DNA of 64,000 bases from Janthinobacterium lividum (GCF_023509035.1 NZ_CP075583.1:1240001-1304000), one strand, 5' to 3'. Counted from the first letter of the stretch, positions 38,211-48,671 are shown. Notes: generated by a model from the sequence alone, not told the origin. Made by a program: numbers and translations.

Positions 38211-39397
38211 CGCGTCCGCACCCGATCGTCTTCCTCGCGCTGGGCCTGTTCGGCGTGTATTGCATCGAGTTTGGCGTGGTGGGCATCTTGCCTATGATCA
38301 TGCAGCGCTACGGCGTGACGGCCGCGCAGGCGGGATCGCTGGTGAGCTTGTTCGCGCTGGTGATCGCCGTGGGCGGCCCCTTCCTCGTGCTGCTGGCCAC
38401 GCGCTGGCGCCGCAAGCGTGTGCTGATCGTCTCCCTGCTGGTGTTCGCGCTGGCCAGCTTGGTGTCGGCGTATGCGCCCCGCTTCGAGCTGTTGCTGGCG
38501 CTGCGTATCGTGCCGGCCTTGTTCCACCCCGTGTATTTCTCGCTGGCCATGGTGGCTGCCGTCGCCCTGTATCCGCCGCAGCAGGCGGCGCGGGCCGGCG
38601 CGCATGCGTTCACGGGCACCAGCATGGGCATGGTGCTGGGCATCCCGTTGACGACGTGGATCGCCGCCCAGTATGGCTACGAGGCATCGTTCCTTGCCTG
38701 CGCGCTGGTGAATATCCTGGCGGCGCTGGGTTTGTCCCTGTTCTTGCCCGATACGCCGCAGGAAGCGCCGATGGCGTATGGCCGCCAGTTGGCCGTGCTG
38801 CGCAAGCCGGCCCTGTGGCTCAATATTGCCGCCGCCGTGCTGGTGTTTGCCGCCATGTTTGCCGTGTATGCGTATGCGGCCGCGTACCTGCAGCAGGAAA
38901 CGGGCTTGTCGGCGCGCCAGACGGGGCTGGCACTGGTGGTGTTTGGCGTGGGCGGCGTGGCCGGCAATCTGTTCGCGGGGCGCCAACTGGGCACGCACGT
39001 GCTGCGCACGGTCTTGCTGCAGCCCGTGCTGCTGGGGCTGGCTTACTGCTTGCTGTACCAGTATGCGGGCAGCGGTATCGGCTGGGCGGCGCTGGCGGTA
39101 CTGCTGCTGTTCTGGGGCGCGGCGCACACGAGCGGGCTGATCGTCACGCAAGTGTGGCTCAGCAGCGAAGCGCGCGAGGCGCCCGCGTTTGCCATCGGCG
39201 TGTATATCGCCGCCATCAATCTGGGCGTGACCGTGGGTGCGTTGGCCGGTGGCATGGCCATCGCCCGCTATGGCATGCAGGGCGCGCTGGCTTGCGGCGC
39301 GCTGCTGGGTGCCTTGGCGCTGGGGATGATCGCGCTGAAGGCGTGGCGCTACCGCCTGTTCTCAGTCGGCAATATGGTTGGGGATGCGAAACAGTAA
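38207..39397 (+). CDS. MFS transporter (drug/arabinose efflux type)
   Basis: The 396-residue inner-membrane protein has twelve hydrophobic segments and the 12-TM drug-efflux pattern (VVGILPMIMQRYGVTAAQAG, ATRWRRKRVLIVSLLVFAL for the loop 2-3 motif, GTSMGMVLGIPLTTWIA for motif C-like). It resembles the YdhP/AraJ group. Its ATG overlaps the serine hydrolase stop, so both are translated together, perhaps to export or detoxify one compound. Its 3' end overlaps the convergent DinB gene by 36 bases. Confidence 0.88.
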   Translation: MTRPHPIVFLALGLFGVYCIEFGVVGILPMIMQRYGVTAAQAGSLVSLFALVIAVGGPFLVLLATRWRRKRVLIVSLLVFALASLVSAYAPRFELLLALRIVPALFHPVYFSLAMVAAVALYPPQQAARAGAHAFTGTSMGMVLGIPLTTWIAAQYGYEASFLACALVNILAALGLSLFLPDTPQEAPMAYGRQLAVLRKPALWLNIAAAVLVFAAMFAVYAYAAAYLQQETGLSARQTGLALVVFGVGGVAGNLFAGRQLGTHVLRTVLLQPVLLGLAYCLLYQYAGSGIGWAALAVLLLFWGAAHTSGLIVTQVWLSSEAREAPAFAIGVYIAAINLGVTVGALAGGMAIARYGMQGALACGALLGALALGMIALKAWRYRLFSVGNMVGDAKQ

Positions 39398-39907
39398 GTC
39401 CGTATCGCCGATGTCCGCGCCCGCTTGCGACAGCAGGGTGCTGGCCTGGCCCCGGTGATGGGTCTGGTGGTTAAAGAAATGCATGAGCAGGCTGAAAAAC
39501 TCGCGCCGGTTCGGTCCCTTGCTGTTGCGGTAATCGAGCAAATGGTCGAGGTCGGCTTCCGTGATGGAGGCGGCCCAGTCGACGATGAGCTGGTCCAGCC
39601 ACTGCCGGTGCGCGTGCATGGCGGCAAAATCCTCGGCCGCGAACAGCGGATGCGTGAGCGAAGCGGGTGGCGTGATGGCGCGAATGGGATCGAGCAGGGG
39701 AAATCCGGCCGGGTGTTTGGCGAAGCGCTGCAGCCACAGGGTGTCGCCCACCATCACGTGGTTCAGGGTGGCCAGCAGGGAGCCGAAAAAGGCGCCCCGC
39801 TCGCGTTGCAGTTCGCCCGGCGGCAGGCTGGCCGCGGCCGCGTAGACCTTGGCGTTCATCCACTGGTTGTAATCGGCCATCAGGCTAAGGTGGGCGCAAC
39901 GACTCAT
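39362..39907 (-). CDS. DinB-family protein
   Basis: The 181-residue protein shows the DinB/YfiT four-helix layout with three metal-binding His: LATLNHVMVGDTLWL near the N-terminus and FNHQTHHRGQ near residue 142. It is of the type with MADYNQWMNAKVY at the start. Family members bind divalent metal and many act as thiol-dependent transferases; no specific substrate can be given. Its end overlaps that of the MFS gene. ATG 39907 follows GGAGG. Confidence 0.88.
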   Translation of the reverse strand: MSRCAHLSLMADYNQWMNAKVYAAAASLPPGELQRERGAFFGSLLATLNHVMVGDTLWLQRFAKHPAGFPLLDPIRAITPPASLTHPLFAAEDFAAMHAHRQWLDQLIVDWAASITEADLDHLLDYRNSKGPNRREFFSLLMHFFNHQTHHRGQASTLLSQAGADIGDTDLLFRIPNHIAD

Positions 39908-39938
39908 GGTGATTCCTCCAGTGTATGAATGTTCTATG

Positions 39939-40538
39939 TCAGACGGATTTCAGGAATGCGCGTATACCAGCGAGCAACATTTCAATGGCCATCGCCGTCA
40001 AAATCAAGCCCATCAGGCGCTCAAACGCCGTCATGACTCTTGGACCCAGCGCCCGCTGCAAGCGTTCGGCGCACAGGAAGACGGCCAGCCAGACGACGGC
40101 CACGGCTGTCAGCCCTGCCACGTGGGCAATCACTTCGTTCATTTCATGCGAGGAAAACAGCAGCACGGTCGCCAGGGCCGACGGGCCGGCCAGCGCGGGG
40201 ATGGCCAGCGGCACGATGAACGGTTCGCCGCCCATCTCGTGGTCGCTATTGCCCGCGTTGGGCTGCGGAAACACCATGCGCATGGCGATCAGGAACAGGA
40301 TCACGCCGCCGCCGATGCGCAGCGCTATTTCCGACAACTGCAAGGCGTTCAGAAAATGGCGGCCGAAGAACATAAACAGCAGCAAGATGCCGAAGGCGAT
40401 CATGCATTCGCGCACCACGACTTTCCAGCGCCGCTCGACCGGCACCCGTTTCAGGGCATTGACGAACAGGGAAACGTTGCCGAACGGATCGGTGACAAGC
40501 AAGAGCAGGATAAATGTCTGGAAGAAATTCTGTGTCAT
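39939..40538 (-). CDS. MarC-family integral membrane protein
   Basis: The 199-residue protein has six membrane helices and the MarC/UPF0056 pattern: FILLLLVTDPFGNVSLFV, GGGVILFLIAMRMVF, and PLAIPALAGPSALATVLL. MarC was once linked to antibiotic resistance, but its role is now unclear. ATG 40538 is used; a longer frame adds 23 residues with no pattern. It is downstream of the DinB gene on the same strand only by position and may be a separate transcript. Confidence 0.9.
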   Translation of the reverse strand: MTQNFFQTFILLLLVTDPFGNVSLFVNALKRVPVERRWKVVVRECMIAFGILLLFMFFGRHFLNALQLSEIALRIGGGVILFLIAMRMVFPQPNAGNSDHEMGGEPFIVPLAIPALAGPSALATVLLFSSHEMNEVIAHVAGLTAVAVVWLAVFLCAERLQRALGPRVMTAFERLMGLILTAMAIEMLLAGIRAFLKSV

Positions 40539-40654
40539 GGTGATGTGATTGAGGTCAACACCGCTGCCAGGATGGGCGCGGTGCGATAAGGCTTGCGATG
40601 ATAACAAGAGCGGCGACTATCGCCCATGATTATTGATGCATAGCAGCATTTTTT

Positions 40655-41443
40655 TTACGCCGCGATGACTTTTGCCTGGTAAAACGCGGTGGGCGTGGTG
40701 CCGAAATGCTTCTTGAACATGGCCGTGAAGGCGCTCTGGCTGGTGTAGCCGTTATCCATGGCCACGTCGATGACCTTGCTGCCGTGCGCCAATTGTTCCA
40801 GCGCCCGCAGCAGGCGCGCCTGCTGGCGCCACTGGCCAAAGCGCATGCCCGTCTGTTTCTGGAACAAACGGTGCAGGCTGCGCTCGGTGATCGCCAGTTC
40901 CTGCGCCCAGTGCGCCACCGTCTGCTGTTCGCCCGGCTGTGCCATCAGCCGCGCGCAGATGCCGCGCAGGCGCGCATCGACGGGTAAGGGCAGATACAGG
41001 GGCAGTACGGGCAGGCTGTCGAGCTCGTGCAACAGCAATTGCAGCAGATGCCAGTCGCGGCTGCCGTCCGTGAAATCGGGCGCGATGTCGACGGCCGCCA
41101 CGATCAGTTGCCGCAGCAGGGGACTGATGTCGAGCACGCAGCTGTGGCGCGGCAGCAGCGGTGAGCTGGCGCAGTCGATAAAGACGGTGCGCATTTTCAC
41201 CGCGCCGCTCATGCGCACCTGGTGCGCGATGCCGGGCTGCAGCCACACGCCGCGCGTGGGCGGCACCACCCAGCGCCCGCCCTGCGCCTCGATGGTCATC
41301 ACGCCCTCGATGGCGTACAGCAATTGTGCATGCGTGTGGCGGTGCACGGAAATCACGTGGCCATGCGCATAGTCGACGGCCAGCGCCATGGCGCGCGACG
41401 TGACGGGCAGCAATTCTTGAAAGGCGGGGGAGGTGCAATCCAT
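40655..41443 (-). CDS. AraC-family transcriptional regulator
   Basis: The 262-residue protein has an N-terminal cupin (HVISVHRHTHAQLLYAIEGVMTI, WLQPGIAHQVRM) and two C-terminal HTH units (TVAHWAQELAITERSLHRLF, KVIDVAMDNGYTSQSAFTAMFKKHFGTTPTAFY). It is divergent from an EamA exporter gene 103 bases away, a common pairing in which the regulator controls the exporter. It resembles the other AraC gene in this window (21.9 kb) in size and layout. Confidence 0.88.
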   Translation of the reverse strand: MDCTSPAFQELLPVTSRAMALAVDYAHGHVISVHRHTHAQLLYAIEGVMTIEAQGGRWVVPPTRGVWLQPGIAHQVRMSGAVKMRTVFIDCASSPLLPRHSCVLDISPLLRQLIVAAVDIAPDFTDGSRDWHLLQLLLHELDSLPVLPLYLPLPVDARLRGICARLMAQPGEQQTVAHWAQELAITERSLHRLFQKQTGMRFGQWRQQARLLRALEQLAHGSKVIDVAMDNGYTSQSAFTAMFKKHFGTTPTAFYQAKVIAA

Positions 41444-41545
41444 AAAAACAAGGTCAGTTTTGCGATAGGTGTAGACATCTTAGCGCGAGAAGGCGCGCTG
41501 CGCCTGCGGCATGATGAATACCCGCAATGTTTTATGGAGCCTCGC

Positions 41546-42459
41546 ATGCCTGTGCGCGCCTATCTGTATCCCTTCCTGGCCATGCTGCTGTGGGCCGGCA
41601 ACGTCGTCGTGTCAAAGCTGGCCGCGTCCAGCATCGCTCCTACGGCCATCACCTTTTACCGCCTGGTGCTGGTCTTGCTGGTAATGACGCCGTTTATTGC
41701 CCGTCCCCTGTGGCGCAACCGCGCCGCCATCCGTCGCCAGTGGTGGCAGCTGGCCTTGTGCGGCGTGATGTCGATGGCCCTGTTCCAGAGCCTGTCCTAC
41801 CGCGCCGCCGAATCGACGACGGCCACCAATATGGCCATCGTCACGGCGCTGGCCCCCTGATGACGGCCCTGCTCAGCGTGCTGCTGCTGGGCGAGCGCCT
41901 GACGGTCGGCATGGCGGCCGGCGGCGTGCTGTCGTTTGGCGGCCTGCTGTACCTGGTGGGGCGCGGCGATGTGCTGGCCCTGCTGCATCAAGGCGTGCAT
42001 GCGGGCGATGCGCTGATGTTGCTCGCCTGCCTGGTGTTTGCCCTGTACGGCGTGCTGCTGCGCCGCTGGCGTTTATCCATTCCCGCCTGGCAAGCCATTT
42101 ATTGCCAGGCGCTGGCGGCCCTGGCGTGCATGCTGCCGCTGTTCCTGTTGCTGCCGCCCGGCAGCGCCCGACTGGACGCCACCACCTTGCCCCTGATCGG
42201 CTATGCGGGCATCTGCTCGTCCATCGTTTTGTCTTATCTGTGGATCGAAGGGGTAAAACTGCTGGGTCCGAACCGCTGCAGCATCTACGTCAACCTGCTG
42301 CCCCTGCTGACGGCCTTGCTGGCCATCGTCTGGCTGCACGAAAGCATGCATGTGTACCACCTGGTCGGTGGCGGCATTTCGCTGCTGGGCGTGCTGCTGG
42401 CGCAGACGGTGCAGCGGCCCCTGTGGCGCCAGCGTCCTGGCGTGTCCGGTCTTGCCTGA
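41546..42459 (+). CDS. EamA/DMT-family transporter, ten helices (frameshifted in a C run)
   Basis: The protein (about 304 residues) has two EamA halves. The first ends SLSYRAAESTTATNMAIVTALAP and hits a false TGA; the second continues LMTALLSVLLLGERLTVG in another frame. At 41853-41857 there are five C where six would read ALAPLMTALLSV, the expected end of the first half. It has ten membrane helices and probably exports metabolites or amino acids. It is divergent from the AraC regulator, its likely controller. ATG 41546 follows GGAG. Confidence 0.85.
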
Positions 42460-42500
42460 ACGGCCATGCATAATGGCGGTTTTCAGGCAGTGGAGATGGC

Positions 42501-44122
42501 ATGCGGCAAACAGTTTTGATGAGCACGATGGCGGCGCTGCTGGCGCTGGGCGCCCTGGCGCCAGCGCAGGCTGCAGCGCGGTTCTATGAAGGCGCCCCCA
42601 TGGCCACCGCCAGCGCCGTCGAGCGCCGCGACGGCGGCGTGGTGCTGGCCTTCCTGCGGGAAAATGGCGAAGTCAACGGCTACTATTGCCAGTGCAATGA
42701 AGGCAGCGAAAAACGCATGAACCTGGACAGGTATGGCAAGGCCAGCATCGAAGCCGTGTTCCAGCTTGACCTCGACAGCGAAGGCGAAACAACGTTCGTG
42801 CTCAGCCGCAGTGGCGCGCGCAGTGATAACCCCTACGGCTTGCATGCCTACCGCTACGAACGCAGCGGTGGCAGAATGTTCAAGGTGGCCACCCTGCAGC
42901 CGACCCTGGACGCCATCGTGCGCGGCGCCAAGACCATGGATGAAGCTCAGGCGCGCGCGGCGCTGGCCAGTTTGCAACTGATCGATTACAGCATCGCTTA
43001 CGCGCCCACGGGTGTGGCCGAGTTCGACGCCATCGAGCATGGCCATGGCACCCTGGTCGGCTATTTCAATATCGATGGCGAGTTGTTGCCAGGCAAACCG
43101 GCGGAAGCGCCCGCGTTTGCCTATAAAAAAAGTTCCAGGAGAAGGATGGCCATTATCTGACCGTCACGTATCTGCTGGGCAAGGGCTGGCAAGGGGGCCA
43201 TGCGCCCAGTTATCACATCAAGTGGATCACCTGGGAAACGCAGCCGCAACGCTTTGCCGCCAGTCAGGATGGGGTATTCATCGAATACGACGTGAATTGC
43301 TGCGTGGGCAGCGTATTCGCCCGGGGCCAGTATGCGCAGGGCAAGCGTACCGGTGTATGGCACTACGAAGAGCCGAACACCATCCGTTCGTCTGGCGCCT
43401 TTGTCGATGACAAGGCCGAGGGGCCGTGGACGTATGAAAGCGGCGATGAAACCACGACGGGCATGATGCAGCGAGGCCAGCGCACGGGCCGTTGGGAAGT
43501 GAGCCCGGGCTTGCCTGAATGGCGCGAAGCGGACATGCACAGTTTCACCGGTTACGACCATTTTGTGAAGGATCGCTTGAATGGGCCCAGCGAGCGTCGC
43601 ATTGATGGCGTGGTGCAATGGCAGGGACAGTATGTGAATGGCAAGAAGCAGGGCCAGTGGCTCGAACCTGGCGGTGGCGGTAACTACGTCGATGACGTCA
43701 AGCAGGGGCCGTGGAAGAAGGCGACGCCGGACGGCGGCTGGCAAGTACTGACCATGCTCGACGGCAAGCCCGATGGCAAGCTGGAGCAATACGCGGCAAA
43801 TGGTCAGCTGCAGCTGGTCGAACATTACCGCCTGGGCGTTCTCGATGGCACGATGGAAAGTTTTTATCCGGATGGCAAGCGGCGTTACCAGGGCACGTTT
43901 GCCGACGGCAAGCGCGATGGCGCGGAAACCCTGTTTTATCCCGATGGCGAACTGCCGCAATTTCACCGCAACTGGCACAAGGGTGTGCTGCATGGCGTCA
44001 ACATCGAAAATTTCCACAACGGGAATCCGAAGCAGATCGGCGCCTACAACATGGGCAAGAAAACGGGCCGGTTTCAGTATTTCCGTGACGATGGCCAGCT
44101 CATCGAAGAAACCATGTATTAA
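42501..44122 (+). CDS. Exported MORN-repeat / YwqK-type protein (frameshifted in an A run)
   Basis: The product (about 540 residues) has a signal peptide (MSTMAALLALGALAPAQAA) and an N-terminal domain of about 200 residues without known motif. Its C-terminal half is a run of about eight MORN-like units: QYAQGKRTGVWHYEE, FVDDKAEGPWTYESG, QYVNGKKQGQWLEPG, FYPDGKRRYQGTFADGKRDG and similar, as in YwqK-type antitoxin or surface proteins. The frame breaks at 43125-43131: seven A where eight would read FAYKKKFQEKDGHYLTV and join both halves. It is likely periplasmic or surface-exposed. Function is unknown. Confidence 0.8.
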
Positions 44123-44472
44123 CTAGGTGACTAGCATAAATGGCATTCCGCCGCGACCTCGCACGGCAGTGGAATGCCAGTTCTGCGCAAAAAACATCAT
44201 CTGCTTGTTACAAAGCGTGAAAATCCATGCTGGATGTTGCTACTGGTAATCTTTCCCTGTATCTTGCAGTCAGGAAATTAAAAATACAGGAAACCTCAAC
44301 CTCGTTGCCCTGTATTTCACTCCTGACGATATGCGCGGGCCGCCTTCCCCCTGCTGCCGCACACGCCGTATCGATCTGTCCTGAACAATTCACGTGACCC
44401 GCCCAACTGGCGTTTGCCGCTATCTCGTCCGGCATGCGCAGGCAGGGTTGCGCCCCTACCAAGGAAAATTGC
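44123..44472. other. Intergenic region before chemoreceptor gene
   Basis: This 350-base stretch has no gene. A hairpin with arms TGGCATTCC (44141-44149) and GGAATGCCA (44171-44179) follows the MORN gene but lacks a clear T tract, so it is a weak terminator candidate. AT-rich sequence around 44250-44300 may hold the chemoreceptor promoter. No riboswitch pattern or sigma-28 box was recognised. Confidence 0.4.
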
Positions 44473-46206
44473 ATGCTGTCGAACATAACAATAAAAATGC
44501 GCCTGATCGCCACCATGAGTGTGCTGGGCTTGCTGATCGCCGTGCTGGGCGCTATGAGTATCATCAGCCTGAAATCGGCCAACAACAGTCTCAACGAGGT
44601 CTACAGCAATCAGCTGGCATCGACGCAAGCCATCGGCGAATCGCAAATTGCCCTTGGCCGTGCCCGTTTCACGATGGACCGCGTGATGGTGCACCCGGAT
44701 GCGCCGGATGCCAAGGAGACGCTGGCACGTGCCGAGCAATTCCTGGAAGCGTCGAACAAGGCCTGGAAGGTGTACCTGGCCTTGCCGCAAAGCGCGGACG
44801 AAAAGCAATTGTCCGACGACATGGACAAGAAGCGCAGCGATTACATGAATAATGGCGTGCTGCTCATGAGCAAGGCTTTGCGTGAAGGCAACATCGCTCA
44901 AGCTGACGGCTTGATGATGAAGGGCCTGACTCCGCTGTACCGCAGCCTGGACCAGGCCGCCGAAACATTGACGCAATTCCAGGCTACCTCGGCCGCCGCG
45001 ATGTATGCGGACAGCCAGGCCAGTTTCCACACGCAAGTGACCATGGCCATCATCGGTATGGTAGTGGGCGCTTTGCTGACCATTATTTCCAGCATCTTGC
45101 TGCTGCGCGCCATCTTTGGCCCGCTGGACCAGGCCTTGCGCCATTTCGACGCCATTTCGGACGGTAACTTGGCCAACGACATCGTCATTACGCGTCACGA
45201 TGAGATGGGCGCCTTGCTGAGCGGCTTGCAGAAAATGCAGGAACGCCTGTCGACCACCGTGCGCGGCGTGCGCGACGGCAGTGGCGCCATTGCCACGGCC
45301 AGCAATGAAATCGCCTCGGGCAACCTGGATCTGTCCAGCCGCACGGAGCAGCAAGCTTCGAGCCTGGAAGAAACGGCATCCTCGCTGGAAGAGCTGACCT
45401 CGACCGTCAAGCAGAATTCCGACAATGCGCGCCAGGCGAACCAGCTGGCCGTGTCCGCATCGGACGTGGCTGTCAAGGGTGGCACGCTGGTGGCACAAGT
45501 GGTCGATACCATGGGTACCATCAGCGAGTCGTCGAAAAAGATCGCCGACATCATCGGCGTGATCGATGGCATCGCCTTCCAGACGAATATTTTGGCTCTG
45601 AATGCGGCCGTGGAAGCGGCGCGCGCCGGCGAACAGGGCCGTGGCTTTGCCGTCGTCGCCACGGAAGTGCGCAACCTGGCGCACCGCTCGGCCAGCGCCG
45701 CCAAGGACATCAAGATGCTGATCGAAGCGTCGGTGCAGAACGTGGGTGCCGGCAGCGCGCTGGTCAGCCAGACGGGCACGACGATGGACGAGATCGTGGC
45801 CAGCATCCGCCGCGTGACGGACATCATGGGCGAAATCAGCGCCGCCGGCCGCGAGCAGGAACTGGGCATCGGCCAGATCAATCAAGCCGTGGCGGAAATG
45901 GATACCGTGACGCAACAGAATGCGGCGCTGGTGGAAGAAGCAGCGGCCGCCTCGGAATCTATGCAGGAGCAGGCGGCGGCGCTGGCCGAAATGGTCAGCA
46001 TTTTCAAGCTCGACGCCAACCATAGTGGCCCGGCAGCGGCCAAGCCTGCCTTGCGCAAGCCTGTCGTCGCCGCCTCCAGCACGGCCTTGAAACGCCCGGC
46101 GCTGCGCCTGGCGCCGTCCCGCGCCGCGGCAGCACCTGTCGCGGCCGCCAAGCCGCGTTCCGCCAAGCCCGCCGCTGATAACAGCGGCGAATGGGAAGAG
46201 TTTTAA
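44473..46206 (+). CDS. Methyl-accepting chemotaxis protein (Tar-like, EWEEF tail)
   Basis: The 577-residue receptor has a first membrane helix (LIATMSVLGLLIAVLGAMSI), a periplasmic four-helix sensor (conserved Arg in GRARFTMDRVM and the long helix to TQFQATSAAAMY), a second helix (VTMAIIGMVVGALLTIISSILLL), HAMP, and the signalling hairpin with [18 protein letters not shown]. It ends in GEWEEF after an Ala/Pro/Lys-rich linker, a likely tether for adaptation enzymes. Ligand is unknown. The ATG follows AAGGAAA. Its stop is 1 base from the end of the convergent exporter gene. Confidence 0.92.
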   Translation: MLSNITIKMRLIATMSVLGLLIAVLGAMSIISLKSANNSLNEVYSNQLASTQAIGESQIALGRARFTMDRVMVHPDAPDAKETLARAEQFLEASNKAWKVYLALPQSADEKQLSDDMDKKRSDYMNNGVLLMSKALREGNIAQADGLMMKGLTPLYRSLDQAAETLTQFQATSAAAMYADSQASFHTQVTMAIIGMVVGALLTIISSILLLRAIFGPLDQALRHFDAISDGNLANDIVITRHDEMGALLSGLQKMQERLSTTVRGVRDGSGAIATASNEIASGNLDLSSRTEQQASSLEETASSLEELTSTVKQNSDNARQANQLAVSASDVAVKGGTLVAQVVDTMGTISESSKKIADIIGVIDGIAFQTNILALNAAVEAARAGEQGRGFAVVATEVRNLAHRSASAAKDIKMLIEASVQNVGAGSALVSQTGTTMDEIVASIRRVTDIMGEISAAGREQELGIGQINQAVAEMDTVTQQNAALVEEAAAASESMQEQAAALAEMVSIFKLDANHSGPAAAKPALRKPVVAASSTALKRPALRLAPSRAAAAPVAAAKPRSAKPAADNSGEWEEF

Positions 46207-46207
46207 A

Positions 46208-47359
46208 TTACTGCGCTGGCAGGGTGGCCTTACTGCCCTGTTCCTGTAATCGCGCTGCCTCGGCCAAGGCCTGGGTGCGCGCTTCCTCTGCCGCCTGTTC
46301 CGCTTTCTCCAGCGCATCATGGCGCGCCTGTAAGGCTGCCCGCGCGCGCACGAAAACGATCTTGATGGCCGCCATCACGGGCACGGACAGGAAGATGCCC
46401 ACCACGCCACCCAACTGGTCGCCGGCCAGCAAGCCGACAATCACCATCAGCGGGCTCACTTCCACGCCTTCGCTCATCAAGTACGGGTTGAGCACGTAAT
46501 CCTGGAACAAACGGTAGGCGGCGATAAAGCCGATCAGCCAGAACACGTGCTCGAAGCCGCTGAAACCGGCCACGACAACGGCGATGACGGCGGCCGCCAG
46601 CGGGCCGGCAAACGGGATGAATTCCAGCAAGGCAGCCGCGCCGGCCAGCAGCAGGCTGTACGGCACGCCCATCAGGGAAAAGGCAATGCTGTAGGACACA
46701 AAAGTGGCGATCGATAACAGCAGCAGGGCGCGCACATAGCGCGACAGCAAGATGTCGAGGTCATCGATGATGGCGCCCCAGAGTTTCTTGTTCGGGCGGT
46801 TCAGCAAGGACAGCAAGCCGTCGCGCATGTCCGGGCCTTCCTTGATCAGCAAAAAGCTCAGTACGGGCACCAGCACCAGATAGATCAGGTTGCTGGCCGC
46901 ATGCATGACGGTCAGGCCCAGTTCTTTTGCCAGCGGCATGGCTTGTCCCGTACCGCTGCTCAGCTGCGTCTGCATGAACGACAGCAGGCGTGCGCGCAAC
47001 GGTTCCATGAATTCTGGCAAAGGAATGCGCTCGGCAAAGTTGTTGCCTTTGAGCAGGGTCGGCAACTGATCGCTGAGCTTGATCGCTTCTTCCTCGATGC
47101 GCGCGCCGAAGATCGAGCCCAGCACCGCCACCAGCAAGATCACCACCAGGAAGACGATGCCGATGGCGGCCGTGCGCGGCAGGCGCTTCGGCCCATACCG
47201 TTCCAGCAGTCCGATCAGCGGATACACGAGGTAGCTGAAGAAAATGGCAAAAACCACCACGATCAGGGTCGACGAGACCTTGTAGGTGAGAAATAGCAGG
47301 AAGGCGATGAGGAAAGCCGTCCACACCATCTTGGCAACGCGCAAGTTAAAACCGAACAT
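46208..47359 (-). CDS. AI-2E / PerM-family transporter
   Basis: The 383-residue inner-membrane protein starts with two helices (MVWTAFLIAFLLFLTYKVSS, LIVVVFAIFFSYLVYPLIGLLERY) and has the family core GVPYSLLLAGAAALLEFIPFAGPLAAAVIAV and QDYVLNPYLMSEGVEVSPL. It ends in an Ala/Glu/Gln-rich helical tail (RTQALAEAARLQEQ). Members export autoinducer-2 or act as ion antiporters; which applies here is open. ATG 47359 is well placed. Confidence 0.9.
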   Translation of the reverse strand: MFGFNLRVAKMVWTAFLIAFLLFLTYKVSSTLIVVVFAIFFSYLVYPLIGLLERYGPKRLPRTAAIGIVFLVVILLVAVLGSIFGARIEEEAIKLSDQLPTLLKGNNFAERIPLPEFMEPLRARLLSFMQTQLSSGTGQAMPLAKELGLTVMHAASNLIYLVLVPVLSFLLIKEGPDMRDGLLSLLNRPNKKLWGAIIDDLDILLSRYVRALLLLSIATFVSYSIAFSLMGVPYSLLLAGAAALLEFIPFAGPLAAAVIAVVVAGFSGFEHVFWLIGFIAAYRLFQDYVLNPYLMSEGVEVSPLMVIVGLLAGDQLGGVVGIFLSVPVMAAIKIVFVRARAALQARHDALEKAEQAAEEARTQALAEAARLQEQGSKATLPAQ

Positions 47360-47531
47360 ATGAATTCCTTAGTGGCAAGATGCGACGCAAGCGTGACTGG
47401 CTTGAAGGGCAGGGTGGGCAAGGCAGGGATCGGGCCGCGCCGCACGGCCAGAAATCATACCGCAAAATGCCAAAATGCCATGCTCTTGTGTGTAATGGCA
47501 ATGTTTTCCCCTGTTCGAAGTTCCCTCCGGC

Positions 47532-48571
47532 CTATTTTCCCCGCCAGCTGGCCACGGTGATGAAGACACTGTCTTTCTTGCCCTGTTCGCGCAAGGTCAC
47601 CGTGTAGCGGCCACTCGTATCGCTGCCCGTGAACACCACCTTGTCGTCATGCCCCTTCACTTGCGCGCCCTTGGCCAGTTTGGCGTAGGTGTTGAGCGCC
47701 CAATGGAAATCGGCATAGCTGCGCAGGGTGATGCTGGCATCGGGCATGGGCTCGTCGCCCGCCTCCGCCGTTTCCGTGGGCGTGCGCATCGGCAAACCGG
47801 CCAGGCCCGCCGGTGCGATGAGTTTGCCGCCGCTGGAACTGCTATTCAATTCCGCATTCGGCAGCAGCAGATGCAGCAAGCTGGGGGAAAGCCGGGCGGC
47901 ACATCGCGCTGCTCCCAGCCGGGTTGGCCGGGGCGCGTGGTGATGTACTCCACCACAGCAATGCTTTGCCGCTGTTCCGGCGCAGCCTGCGCCAGCATGG
48001 TCGGCAGCTGCCGCGCCCACACCAGCAGCGGCGCGGCCATCTCGTCCTCTGCGCCCGGTGGCAAAAATAAGGTCAGCACGGCGTGCGTGGACGGCAGGCA
48101 GGCGGGCGCGGCATCACCGCTGGCGGCCTGGCAATGGCCGTTGACCAGGCCCAGGGCCAGCAGCTTGCGTTGCGGGTCGAACAGCATGGCGGCACGCTGC
48201 GCACCGTGTTCGCCGGGGTTGATGGACGCCAGCACCGAACGCCCGTCGGGCAGCATGGTGCGCTTGATGTCTTCCAATGAACGCATGCTGTCGAGTACCT
48301 GGAGCGCGACCAAGGTATCGCCCTGCGTATAGTCGCCACGCGCATAGCCGAGCAGCCTGAAGACGTCGGCGCGGATTTGTGGATGCTCGTTCAGGCTTAG
48401 CGGCGGCGACGGTACCGATACGGGCACGGTGGCGGCCACGAAGGCGGCATCCTCGGCAGAAATGGCTTGTGCCATGGTGGAAAGCGGCAAGCACAGGGCG
48501 GCGCACAGCGACAGCATGCGCAGAGTGATTTTTCCTGGGGTGTTCAATGGCAATCCTTGTCGAGACGCCAT
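47532..48571 (-). CDS. Exported hypothetical protein (frameshifted in a C run)
   Basis: The product (about 346 residues) has a signal peptide (MLSLCAALCLPLSTMAQA, after a possible 18-residue N-terminal extension) and no known domain. The first part (to DVPPGFPP) and the second part (SLLHLLLPNAELNSS onwards) are in different frames. At 47883-47887 there are five G on the plus strand, and six would join them. Start ATG 48571 is used; ATG 48517 directly before the signal is an alternative. It ends in VTLREQGKKDSVFITVASWRGK-type beta-strand sequence. Neither neighbour suggests a role. Confidence 0.65.
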
Positions 48572-48671
48572 GCCGGACCGGTTGCCGGCATGCGCGCGCC
48601 GCGATCTTAGCATTTCAGGAATGAAACGCTTTCTGCTAAGCTTGGCTATTGAGTCACTGTCCCTCGTTATC

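Noticed and set aside
44180..44472. c-di-GMP or other riboswitch before the chemoreceptor gene
   Set aside because: Conserved riboswitch core sequences are not present; only a simple hairpin is seen.
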